Origin: Cryptomeria japonica | Lineage: Eukaryota > Streptophyta > Pinopsida > Cupressales > Cupressaceae | Direction of reading: 5' to 3' | Length of the DNA stretch: 64,000 nucleotides | Assembly: GCF_030272615.1 (NCBI RefSeq) | Contig: NC_081405.1 | Coordinates: 475,668,008 to 475,732,007, forward strand | In this document: positions 46,503 to 56,109 of the stretch, piece by piece | How the letters are laid out: the number at the start of each line of letters is the position of its first letter | Position numbering within the stretch: position 1 is the stretch's first letter | Made by a program: the position numbers and the translations under genes | Notes under the pieces: generated by a model | Told to the model about the DNA's origin: nothing | The model's input: only the letters and a program-made list of their open reading frames with translations | Databases searched by the model: none

Positions 46503-49364
46503 ATGAGTTTTACAACAATAAGTCCTACTTACACTATTCCCGTTAGACGAAGCCATAGAATTAAGTCTTTCCGAGGTTTAACTACCGAGGAGATGGAACC
46601 TAATTTGAATAGCCTTTTTAACGAGGATATGGGTAATTCCTTTAATCCTCCTAATGATGAAGAAGCTCTCCATGAGGTTTCTGTAGAACAACTTTCGAAA
46701 TTGGATAATCAATTTGATGGTTTTCACCAATGGATGTCTCATGAATATCCCGATAGTCAAGCTCTTCCTTTAATTGAGGGTCTAAAACGCATGCTTCAAA
46801 GTGATAAGAATGGAATTGATATTTTGCGTGGTATTGCACACATTGTGGATTCGAATGTGATGCCTATGAAGAGTTATGCCGAATCTTTAGGTTATACACA
46901 ACCTCCTACACAAGTCAATCATTTTGTTCCTTTGACAGCTTCTATTGCTAGCATACCTACCTTTACATCAAATATAATGACTACTTCTATACAAGACATT
47001 CCTCCTATGATCACCAGTCATGGGGGCAATCCTTCCTCTTCAATTAACCCTATTCCTTCATTCAATCCGACTTCTTCATTCATTCCTACAATGAGTGTCC
47101 CTATTATATCTTCACAAATGAACATTACACAAGGGGGCAATTCATTTAACCATTCCATTCCTCCTTGTAGTGTTCCTCCTATCCAATCATCCCCTATGAT
47201 TGACTATCATAGGGTCCCACCACCTTATCCTCTACCTTCTTTCAATAACATAACACCTCCATCTCAATCTAACACGTCTAATATGAATTCTTCGACTGAA
47301 GCGACCATTAACAATCTTGCACAAACTGTCTCTTCTTTACAGCAACAAATTGCCTCTATGAATCAATCTAAGTTTAGTGTGCCCACATTTGATGTTGCGA
47401 GCCCACTTTCTCTTGACATTGTTCGAGCTATCCCTCCTAAACATGTTGAAATCCCGCATTTGGAGCTTTATAATGGTAAAGGTGGTCCTCTAACACATGT
47501 TAAGACTTTTCAAACAATATGTACTGATTTTGCTTATGACCAAAGGTTGCTTGCAAAACTGTTTACTAGAACATTAAGAGACAAAGCCCTACAATGGTAT
47601 TGCTCGTTGCCTTCTTATTCTATTACTTCTTTCGAACAACTTGCAAATGCTTTCATTCAACAATTTCAAAACAATATAAGTCCTAAAGTTACTTTGATTG
47701 ATTTAATGCATTGTAAACAAGGTGTTAAAGAAAAAGTAACTGATTTCATTGGTAGATATAAGCATTTGTATGCTCAAATTTCTTTTCCAGTGCCTGATAA
47801 TGATATTCAAAGAATCTTTATTTCTAATTTTCAAAAAGATATTCGAGACAAACTTCTGTTTTCTGAGTTTACTTCTTTCCAACAGTTGTGTGCCACTCTT
47901 CACAATTATCAACTGACTGTGAGTCAAATGGAACAATCACATCCTATGGCTCCGAGTGATAAGGGTGATAGCAGTCAACAACCATTTGGAAAGTTTAAAC
48001 CGAATAGAGATTCCATCAAATTCAATGAAAATATCATCAACAACAATGTGAATGCAACATCAGGTGTGCCTCCTATTTCTAAGTTTTTCAAGAAAGAAAG
48101 AAAGTATACTCCTTTGAATGAATCATTGCATAGTATTATGAATAAGTTATTGGAACAAAATGTGCTTACTCTTCCTCCTATAAGGCAAATTGATCCTGCA
48201 AAGATTACTTCACCTTATTTTGATAACAAATCTTTTTGTCACTTTCATCATCAGCCTGGGCATGATACTGAAAAATGTTTTTCTTTAAAAGGTAAAATTC
48301 AAGATTTGATTGATAATAATACTATCTCTGTTTCTGGAGTGAATGATAAAGGCAACACGTCTGTAGCTCCTCCTAACCAAAATCTTCAGATTTTTACTGA
48401 TCCATTACCTTCCCATACCTCTAATGCGGTTGAGGCTAATGATTCCTCTCTCTCATCTGATGGTCTTGTGTCTATGACTCCGAATGTGATTAACTTTGTA
48501 GAGCAGCAAGAAAACCCTAAAGAACCTTCCATCACATTTGATTCTAGTGAAACCATTAGGGCACCTGATGGTCCTTTATACATAGTTGCAAAAGTCAAGA
48601 ATACACCTTGCCATGGAGTGCTTATTGATCCTTCGTGCATGGTTAATGTTATTACTGAAGAATTTCTTTTTACTTTGCAATTGAATCAAGTGATCTATGA
48701 CAAAACAGATGTGATTGTGAAATTATTTGATGCATTTTCTTCTCCTGAAATTGGTTCTATTACATTACCTATTGAGGTCCATAACAAATCTCTTGATGTG
48801 AACTTTGCTATTATTCCTTCATCCGAACAATTTCGTGTGAAGCTTGGCTATCCTTGGCTATCTTCCATGAAAGCTATTGCTTCTCCTATTCATAAATGTT
48901 TGAAATTTCCCCATAATGGTGAAGTTGTTACTGTCAATCATAGTCTCTTTAAACCAGCTGAAAGAACTTCTAGCGTTCCTATTGATTATTTTTGGCCTAA
49001 ACAATTCCAATCTCTTCCTCCGCGAAGTGATCATCTTTTCAAATCTTATCAAAAGTGGAAAACAGATATGATCCTATCTCTAAGTGAACCTAGAACACCC
49101 AAACTTGACATTCCTATCATTCTTGAGAAGGAAGTTCTTCCTTTGAAAGATAAAACTAATATCTTTCCTCAAGAAGATTCTCAACCTATTCCCATGGATG
49201 TGACTATGTCTATGCCTAATAAACTTCCTAAAAGTAGACCTATACCTCCTCGTCATGATGGACTTGGTCTTCTTCCTAAACCAAAAATTCCTCCTTTATA
49301 TGGAGCAGTTCCTCCTCCGTCCTTTTATAGAGAAAAGAGACCTTCTTCTTCTCCTATTATCTAG
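46503..49364 (+). CDS. Element G gag-protease polyprotein (953 codons)
   Basis: ATG at 46503. The first 300 residues are Pro/Ser/Thr-rich linker. A Gag domain follows at about 320-480 (LELYNGKGGPLTHVKTFQTI, LRDKALQWYCSLPSYSITSF, VKEKVTDFIGRYKHLYAQ). A single Cys/His motif, CHFHHQPGHDTEKCFSLKGK, is at about 580. A retropepsin-like fold starts near 700, with GVLIDPSCMVNVITEEF where active proteases have D-S/T-G. After a TAG at 49362-49364 the same frame stays open (basic, PKRPQPKHP..., then acidic) to the deletion junction and ends inside the LTR remnant at 49868. Long, intact and AT-rich, it fits a recently inserted non-autonomous element. Gag would package RNA in cytoplasmic particles. Confidence 0.85.
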   Translation: MSFTTISPTYTIPVRRSHRIKSFRGLTTEEMEPNLNSLFNEDMGNSFNPPNDEEALHEVSVEQLSKLDNQFDGFHQWMSHEYPDSQALPLIEGLKRMLQSDKNGIDILRGIAHIVDSNVMPMKSYAESLGYTQPPTQVNHFVPLTASIASIPTFTSNIMTTSIQDIPPMITSHGGNPSSSINPIPSFNPTSSFIPTMSVPIISSQMNITQGGNSFNHSIPPCSVPPIQSSPMIDYHRVPPPYPLPSFNNITPPSQSNTSNMNSSTEATINNLAQTVSSLQQQIASMNQSKFSVPTFDVASPLSLDIVRAIPPKHVEIPHLELYNGKGGPLTHVKTFQTICTDFAYDQRLLAKLFTRTLRDKALQWYCSLPSYSITSFEQLANAFIQQFQNNISPKVTLIDLMHCKQGVKEKVTDFIGRYKHLYAQISFPVPDNDIQRIFISNFQKDIRDKLLFSEFTSFQQLCATLHNYQLTVSQMEQSHPMAPSDKGDSSQQPFGKFKPNRDSIKFNENIINNNVNATSGVPPISKFFKKERKYTPLNESLHSIMNKLLEQNVLTLPPIRQIDPAKITSPYFDNKSFCHFHHQPGHDTEKCFSLKGKIQDLIDNNTISVSGVNDKGNTSVAPPNQNLQIFTDPLPSHTSNAVEANDSSLSSDGLVSMTPNVINFVEQQENPKEPSITFDSSETIRAPDGPLYIVAKVKNTPCHGVLIDPSCMVNVITEEFLFTLQLNQVIYDKTDVIVKLFDAFSSPEIGSITLPIEVHNKSLDVNFAIIPSSEQFRVKLGYPWLSSMKAIASPIHKCLKFPHNGEVVTVNHSLFKPAERTSSVPIDYFWPKQFQSLPPRSDHLFKSYQKWKTDMILSLSEPRTPKLDIPIILEKEVLPLKDKTNIFPQEDSQPIPMDVTMSMPNKLPKSRPIPPRHDGLGLLPKPKIPPLYGAVPPPSFYREKRPSSSPII

Positions 49365-49767
49365 CCTAAGAGACCACAACCTAAACACCCAAGTGATAAG
49401 GATGAGAACATTCCTCCTCCTCAATCTTCTTCACTTCCTACTAAGACTAGACGAAATTGTTCTGCACGTGAACGCCAACGAAAGCGTCGTCTTAGGGCTC
49501 AAGCAGCCGCTTCTCAAACTTTACAATCTCCAAAAACACCTTCAACAAGCATTATTCCATTTTCTCCTCAACCAGAAATTGAGCCTAAATCTCCTAAACA
49601 TAAGATGCATGATGGTCTTGATCCTGTGCGAGTTAAAGATCCTATTTTTATAAATCTTGATGATGATATAGATGAAAATGTTATTCATGATGAACATGTT
49701 ACTCCTCTTGCTTCTGATAGTGAATATGAACTTGTTGATATTGATAACCATTTATCTAATGAATTTT

Positions 49768-49983
49768 CAAAAGAGGGTAGCCTTCCTGTCTTGACCCTTG
49801 AAACTCATTTAGCATCCAATCTTACATTGTGTGGGATTGGATCTCGTGAGTTTCAACCCCTCTTTTGAATGTAAAGTCTCTCCCTTAAGTGAAAACCATC
49901 AACCCTAGCGACCTCCCTTCTCTCTCCTCGGAGTTAGAAGAGGGGAGAGCTACTAGGGTTCGATTGCGATTTTCCGCTTTACA
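49768..49983 (+). repeat. Element G 3' LTR remnant
   Basis: 216 bp equal in length to 45108-45323, with two substitutions (CCTTGCTG/CCTTCCTG and TTTTTCGC/TTTTCCGC). It ends ACA and is followed by GATTT. Confidence 0.92.
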
Positions 49984-49988
49984 GATTT

Positions 49989-50298
49989 ATATTTTGAAAA
50001 ATTCACTTATAGATCTATAAAATGGTATTTTTACATTTCAAAAAAAAAATTGTTTATAAGAGTAGGAGTTGTTGAAAAATCAAGTTTTTTTTAATTTTTG
50101 GTAATTAGACCCAAAGTGGTATAAAATATACATTTAGTAGACACTTCCAATTAGAAAAGTTGTGGCCCATATATAACTTAGCTATAATGAATTTGTATAG
50201 ATCATATGTTTGACTAAAATTAATTTTTAGTTAGAATTACTTAAATTCACTTGTGCTGATAAGCTGACCTGAAATGTGACATTTTTTTGCTTGTACCC
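49989..50298. other. Right part of the TIR element, non-coding
   Basis: AT-rich and without coding signals. It continues the sequence left of 44055 and ends in the right inverted repeat. Confidence 0.6.
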
Positions 50299-51422
50299 AA
50301 TAATATCATGGCACACCTTGGGATCCCTTTGAGCATTAAAGTCTCACTCAAAGAAATGTGGGAATGTTTCTTGTCTAAAATCTAAAATAAACTCCTAAAT
50401 TGGACCAATAGATTTCTATCCATGACTAATAGAATTTAAGTTGTCAATAAAATCCTCTTAACTATTTATTCTTACATCTCTTCTTGTTGTCTTCCCTCTA
50501 AAACTTGTTATGCTTGTAATCTCTTCGATTAATGAGGGACTTTTTTCAAGCTAAGTTGGGAAATAAAAATGCCTAGTTGTGACTTCATGGATTCACAACG
50601 TTCAACCAAAAGATAGAGGAGTATTGAGAGTCATAGATCCTTGTACTCAAGGAATTTGTCTCACAACTAAATAGATTGTAAGGGCATTGTATTGTCATGC
50701 TCCTTAGAAACATCTAGTTCTCCATCATATTCAAACTGTAATTGTTGGTCATTCACAGGACTTGGTAAACTAGAAGCATAAAATTCTTCTTTCCCTTTAT
50801 ATTTCAAAACTCATGGTTCTACCCTTTCAATTCCATTTGGAGTTCTTGATAGACTAATTCAAAAAAATTATCTTGGTATGATTAAACCTTGAGTCATGGA
50901 TTAAGTTTTGACTCCTCCTCCATTTAGAAGATCCCCTTGATTCATCAAGGCAATGCTCCTCTTGCTAACAACAAAAAACTTAAAGATAAACAAATCTTTT
51001 AAAAAGCATTCAATTTTTTTCGAGACTTGTTGGATCCCATTATATTTGACTAGAAATAATTTCAACAACTTACATTTCAATTTGGGCTTTCCCATTCAAA
51101 CAATACTATACTTGAAAAAGTCCAATAATTATCTACCTCTCAAACTTTATTATTTGTTGTTTGTCACTTGCTAGGATAAATTCCTTCAAGATTGGAAATG
51201 ATCCAAGAATCAAAACCTTCAATTATTTCTTCTCAAAACTATCTATAGACAACTCCCTCCTTTTATATCCTTGTCTTGTTGTCATAACCTCAAATTATAC
51301 TACAAGTGTAGCTAATCTAGATGGGACAAGTTAGACTCTCTTATTTGGAGGTCCAAATTTGCTACTCAAGCCTAATTAATTTCTTGGAATTTCTACATGT
51401 TAAAGTCTCTATTGGTGATTGA

Positions 51423-51426
<4 letters not shown>

Positions 51427-51501
<75 letters not shown>
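51427..51501. repeat. (CT)n microsatellite, about 75 bp
   Basis: An uninterrupted TC/CT run inside LINE relic 1. The paralogous place near 58420 has only CTCTCCTCTCC, so it expanded here. Overlapping Ser/Leu and Arg/Glu open frames are artefacts. Confidence 0.97.
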
Positions 51502-51502
<1 letters not shown>

Positions 51503-51852
51503 TCATGTCCCTTCTATGCAAAAAAAGGAGTCTATCAAACATGCCTTCTAGCTTTGCTCCCATGCCTAACACCTTTGGAACTTCCTCTCCTCCACTCTCC
51601 CTTCTCTTTTTCCCTAGGTTTGATCTTTGATAATGACACTTCTTGGACTTTCCCCTCACCACAATGTCGTCAACTAGACCTTAAAACACATTATCCTTAG
51701 GCATATCTAGAGATTCTGATATCTAGTTACCTTCTCTCACACTTTCTATTCCCTTCAAATTGAAGCTCTGATTATTACTATGAATTTATACCCCCAATAT
51801 CCTCCTTTTGTAATCTTCTATCTAAACTAACCCTAAGCTTTTAAAACCCTTG

Positions 51853-52986
51853 TGTAGCATTGTAAATTGTCACTGGGCCAATTTACACCTCATGTTTGTG
51901 TCCCTACTTTAGTGTGTCTCCCCCTCATCTCCTATTTGGGTTCGTTCAATGCCTTAACTCCAATTTTTATGCCACGTACACCTACCAAATGATCCTTTGG
52001 GGCTATCTCCTCCTCCTTGGGGCCAATTTAAGATCCCTAATTGAGGAGGATTGGGACCCAATTTTTAGGGGGAGGGTGTGACCTACCACCCAAACGAGAA
52101 ATGAAATTGGTGGCTCTATGTGACTATTGGAGGTCAGCCTAATTGGTAAATTGACCTAAGATCTCATATATAAAGGCATTTGATCAACTTAATTTCATTC
52201 AAGCATCATAAGCATTCTACCTAAAGAATTCAAGCATTGAAGTGTTCATCATCAAGCATTTTTAGAGATCTTCAAGCCTGCATTTCCTTCATTCAACCAT
52301 TGTGGAGCGAATTACATCATTCATATGCAAGCATGTGTGCGATTAGGGTTTTGTTATGTTATGCCATTTCTTACAACATATGTGATTACATTCAAGAAGA
52401 AAAGCATCATTATCGGTCATTGCAAATCTGACAGTATATCTTTCCATTATTTATTTATCTGTAATATTTCATTCAAGGTTAATTCCTAAACTGGGGTTTG
52501 ACTTATGCAAACCCCTATTCCCAACCTATTTCCCTTCTCTAGTGTGTGCAGGAACAAGTACAGAGTTGCAATCTTCATAATAAGCTTTATTTACAATGAC
52601 GAATCAATCCCCCATTGGAGTACGAAAAGTGCAGAGGACCAGAGTGACCAACATACCAGTCTTGACAAATCAGGAGCTCCTTTTGGGAATAGGTGTGAAT
52701 CTTGTTACAATCCTCAAATCTAGGTTCATGGCTCGATCCAACGACTATAGCTCACCGTTCATGTGTTTTTACTTCAATTCCAACACATTTACCCTAATTT
52801 CAGCATCTTTAACAAATCAATTAGGGAAAGAAGAGGCTCATCCAAGACCCTTGGAATTTGATTCACATTTAGACCTCTTAGGTTTAGATCTGTCAAATTC
52901 CTATTTGATCCTAATGTAATGGTCCCTAAGCAAAATTAGTGATTTTCATCTTTTTGTGGTGGAAGCCCTATTTTTTCACCATTACA
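51853..52986 (+). mobile_element. Solo LTR (1134 bp)
   Basis: TGTAGCATTGTAAATTG start and ATTACA end, flanked by perfect duplications CCTTG (51848-51852 and 52987-52991). Joining the flanks restores the paralogous LINE sequence at 58780-58800, which lacks this insert. TATA box TATATAAA at 52167-52174. The second half resembles the LTR of element G (GGTTAATTCC, GGGGTTTGAC, CAAACCCCTA). Typical product of LTR-LTR recombination. Confidence 0.92.
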
Positions 52987-53470
52987 CCTTGGTTGACCTA
53001 CAAGCTCAACTCATTTTATTTGAGCCTAAAACTAAAGTCAATGACTACAAAATTGGTCCAACAATGTCGATATGTCAAGAGAATATTGTAATGTTTGTTG
53101 ACTATCACAATTTATTGGGATGATAAATTTCCATGATGTTTTGAGGTTCCTATCATAGATGTAGAGCTTTGCCCCATCTAATGTGGCTTATTTCTTTGTT
53201 GACAACTTCATTGGTTTGGGCTAACTTCTTGTTTTACCTACTCAATGTTGGTGATTTAAGGAAGATTAATAACTAGTTCAACTGTCTTACTTTAGCAACC
53301 CTTCTAACTACGAATATCACAACCTTGAGACAACATTATCTTCTAATGTATTTTCCATTATATCTACCTTGTATTGAGTTATTGAGTTTTTTTTGCTATT
53401 ATACAACTCCTTTCATAATCCTCGTTGTAATTGTCTTCCTTCTTAATCTAATAAAATAATTGTAACTTTT

Positions 53471-54049
53471 AACTTTTCCAAAAAGTTTTAACATCTTGAT
53501 AAATAAATTTTAATGATTCACATACACTGATCCCGAAAAAAATGACAATCCACTAAAAAACGAGTGCCCCACATCAAACTAATTGAACAATTGATCTTAT
53601 AAGCCAATATAACATTGACAAAAACCATAAAAAAATTTTCAAAATACTCCGTGCAAAGTTAACATATTTTCTTAAACTAGACAAACGATTATTACCATAG
53701 ACAATTCAATCCACCATCTCAACACAAACATTCTCAAATCATTAGTAAATCATTTTTCACTCCAAACTTTTTCCAACCATCAAATTTAACAAAGATGAAA
53801 TTAAATTCACACACAATAAAATCTGAAATCACAAAGCCATACGATCAAATACCGTCCAACACTCCATAAGAAACTAAAATAAAAAGCAAATCTTCAACTC
53901 ACAAACAGGACAAATGGTCGACTTCCATAAACCCGGTCGACCCAACACACTACCACAAACCAAACATTTTACTTTATTTATGTATCTGCATTCATTCAAC
54001 GATGTCTATGCAGCCGACAAAATGACTTCTACGTGGATACATCCGTGTA
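53471..54049. other. 3' flank of the PR-4 gene
   Basis: AT-rich, no gene. 53930-54049 carries the transcribed-side sequence (AACCCGGTCGACCCAACACA) kept in the copy at 1-728. A canonical polyadenylation signal is not obvious; AT-rich AATAAAA-like sequence on the minus strand is scattered through it. Confidence 0.5.
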
Positions 54050-54679
54050 TCACATGACTTGAGCGCCGTCAGAATTCTCTCCATCGCCACAGTTGACAAA
54101 CTGGTAATCGACCATGAGGTGCCCTCGAGCATTTCCTTGACCATTAGTATCCAACTTCCGAAACACATTAATGTCCAAATCCAGACCACCATTACTACAC
54201 TGATCCACAATCCTCACGGTCGCCTGTGACCCCGTCTCGCGGTTCTTGACCCTCAAGCACTTTCCACACGAAGCCTGTCCTCTGGCTCCCACTGGCCCAC
54301 AAAAGGCCGTCCACCCGTACTTCTTCCTCCACGATAGCGGCTTCCCTCCGTCCCAGGTAGAGCAATACGCACTCACAGCGTACAGGTTCCAGTTATTCCT
54401 CTCTGGGTAATATTCGTGATATGTCGATCGAACGTTGAAGGCTTGTTCACCTCCTCCTTCATCGACGCCGCCGCCGCCACCGTGGCAGTTGCTTTGGCAG
54501 CCTCGATCTGGTAAACAGTGGTCATCGGTGGTTCCGCACCACCCCCATTTGCTACAGCATTCGCCATCGCTGCACACTACTCCGCCCGCTTGTGATCCAC
54601 AGTTCTGAGCGGCGCAAAGAAGCGGCGCCGCCAGTGTCGCCGCCAGTAAAAATGCCAACGCCTTCGTTTCCATTCCCAT
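54050..54679 (-). CDS. PR4: PR-4 class I protein (hevein-like chitin-binding plus barwin)
   Basis: A 209-residue intact frame, ATG at 54679 (a second ATG follows as residue 3), TGA at 54050-54052. Residues 1-24 form a signal peptide ([20 protein letters not shown]). Residues 25-65 are a hevein domain with eight Cys (27, 36, 41, 42, 48, 55, 61, 65) and the chitin-binding SKWGWC. A Gly-rich hinge covers 66-77. From 79 on is barwin, with six Cys and the family blocks [42 protein letters not shown] and FVNCGD. Secreted pathogenesis-related defence protein; family members bind chitin and several have RNase activity. No intron is present, whereas many angiosperm PR-4 genes have one. The C-terminus has only ten residues after CGD, so no long vacuolar-type extension. 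Confidence 0.95.
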   Translation of the reverse strand: MGMETKALAFLLAATLAAPLLCAAQNCGSQAGGVVCSDGECCSKWGWCGTTDDHCLPDRGCQSNCHGGGGGVDEGGGEQAFNVRSTYHEYYPERNNWNLYAVSAYCSTWDGGKPLSWRKKYGWTAFCGPVGARGQASCGKCLRVKNRETGSQATVRIVDQCSNGGLDLDINVFRKLDTNGQGNARGHLMVDYQFVNCGDGENSDGAQVM

Positions 54680-54834
54680 CGATGGCTTTTACAGTTGTGA
54701 TGATTAATGGTTGTAGATTGGAGATGAGGAGGAGGAGCAGGCCTATTTATAGGCTCAGTCAGGTTAGGGGGCTTTATGAAGGATGATTTGTTAAGCGGCT
54801 CGTGTGGGCCAAGGCGGCGGACATGACTAATCCA
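54680..54834 (-). promoter_or_regulatory. PR-4 core promoter
   Basis: On the minus strand CTATAAATAGG at about 54743-54753 is a strong TATA box 65-75 bp before the ATG, predicting a short 5' leader of 30-40 nt. Further upstream are GCCGCC (54813-54818) and AGCCGC (near 54795), which resemble the GCC-box core of ethylene-responsive PR genes. Regulation by ethylene is inference only. This whole interval is missing from the copy at 1-728. Confidence 0.7.
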
Positions 54835-55156
54835 GATTCATGACGATTTGTCACAAAAAAGGGTGCCAATTGCTGACACACCCACCATTTCTTTTTTTAA
54901 ATGAACAGATTTGAAGTCACTGAATGTGGCTTATGGCCCGTTTTATGCGGGTCTTCTTTGAAATCCAATGGATGGACTATCTCAGCTGCTTTAATGGCCT
55001 TTAATGGAGTCATTAATTGGTCATCATGATAACGTAGAGAGCAGCACGCGTGTATAGAAGAATTCGTTCGACTAAAGAAATAGAACAATATTGCATGTCA
55101 AGCTTCTCGTTCGTCACCATGCTTATCCAAATCCACATCAAGGTTGAGAAGAAAAT

Positions 55157-55450
55157 ATATATTTTTTTTAATAGGACTGAATAGAAATGAAGTGTAAGGG
55201 TGAAAATGTTTATTCATTCACAACGTGTAGAGGAGAAAATATATTTTGGTAAAATTAAGAAAAGGGAAAGGTATTAGTAGTCATTATAACTAATTTCATA
55301 CATATATATTTTTTTTAATAGGACTGAATAGAAATGAAGTGTAAGGGTGAAAATGTTTATTCATTCACAACGTGTCGAGGAGAAAATATATTTTGGTAAA
55401 ATTAAGAAAAGGGAAAGGTTTTAGTAATCATTATAACTAATTTCATACAT
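55157..55450. repeat. 147-bp tandem duplication
   Basis: Two units with a 147-bp period (TAATAGGACTGAATAGAAAT at 55169 and 55316), differing by only a few bases. Each holds TTATTCATTCACAACGTGT and GGTAAAATTAAGAAAAGGG. The copy at 545-720 has a single unit, so the duplication is specific to the gene-bearing copy. Confidence 0.9.
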
Positions 55451-56109
55451 CTTAAGTTCTTAAATGGTACATTAGATAGTACAATAATACATTACATAAG
55501 GTATCATATAGAATGTCCAAGGTATCCCAAATTTTACCATATTGGCTTGGGCCCTATGAATCATTTCAGTTTTTATTTTTATAACTTTCATGAACTCATA
55601 CATCCATGGTTCAAAGGTGCCTCAGATAGGCAATCCTTCTACTCTACTTAGAAGGGTGATTGCATCACTAATTTCATTCTTAAAACCACTTTTGCATAAA
55701 GTATTTGGTAATTTGGAAATAGATTTTTTCTTCTTATCCTCGACAAGCCAACCTACATGAATAGATCTCTTATGAGATCATTTCCTTTCTCTCTTTCATT
55801 TATCTTCTTTAATATCTATTGTCATTTTTTACTTTTTATTGTACATTCACCTAGTTTTACTTTATCTAGAGCACATATATGTCACTTTGAGCTCTTTGTA
55901 TGGAACCCCATACTCTGTCTGTATGGGATGCTAGCATGTCGCATTGTCATGAAAGTCTACATGTTCGTCCTTAGGCAAAGAGTTGGTAGAGGATGTTAGG
56001 AAGCCTCTGCGATCTATATTGTGCTATCTATGGGGTACTTGATAGCCTTTGGCTTTGTACTCATCTTGAGTGGAGAGGTCGATTAGTGAGTCCCTAAGAG
56101 GTTGATATT
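55451..56109. other. Unassigned sequence between PR-4 flank and LINE relic 2
   Basis: No supported gene. The small frame at 55757-55999 is probably chance. It may be the degraded 5' part of the LINE, but no endonuclease motif is visible. Confidence 0.4.

Larger units (their letters stand above)
44060..49983 (+). mobile_element. Element G: young, internally deleted Gypsy-type LTR element
   Basis: The 5' LTR is 44060-45323. The 3' end keeps only the last 216 bp of an LTR (49768-49983), with 2 mismatches to the 5' LTR. The element is flanked by perfect 5-bp duplications GATTT (44055-44059, 49984-49988). A gag-protease reading frame occupies the interior; RT, RNase H, integrase and about 1 kb of the 3' LTR are gone. 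The join lies at CAAAAGAGGGTAG, a stretch matched in the LTR. Target duplications with intact outer ends show the deletion happened within the element. Confidence 0.92.
43413..50298. mobile_element. TIR DNA element carrying nested element G
   Basis: The left end GGGTAAAAGTACAAAG-TTGTGTCACA and the reverse complement of the right end, GGGTACAAGCAAAAAAATGT, are matching terminal inverted repeats of about 28 bp. Outside them LINE sequence continues on both sides. Without element G it is about 930 bp, AT-rich and non-coding, so non-autonomous. The flanks read CATA-G / AA-TA, and a TA target duplication is possible but not certain. The superfamily is not assigned. Confidence 0.65.
43305..53470 (+). 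mobile_element. LINE relic 1, interrupted twice
   Basis: Segments 43305-43410, 50301-51852 and 52987-about 53470 align in order with LINE relic 2 (57200-58802); the last part runs to the putative 3' tail. The breaks are filled by a TIR element and a solo LTR. The sequence is full of stops. The translated middle resembles the region after the RT of plant L1-like LINEs. A (CT)n expansion lies inside it. The tail (TAATCCTCGTTGTAATTG... AATAAAATAATTG) abuts the 3' flank of the PR-4 gene. Assignment as LINE rests on relic 2, where RT motifs are visible. Confidence 0.7.

Noticed and set aside
51397-51700. Ser/Leu-rich or Arg/Glu-rich proteins
   Set aside because: They are translations of the (CT)n microsatellite in three frames.
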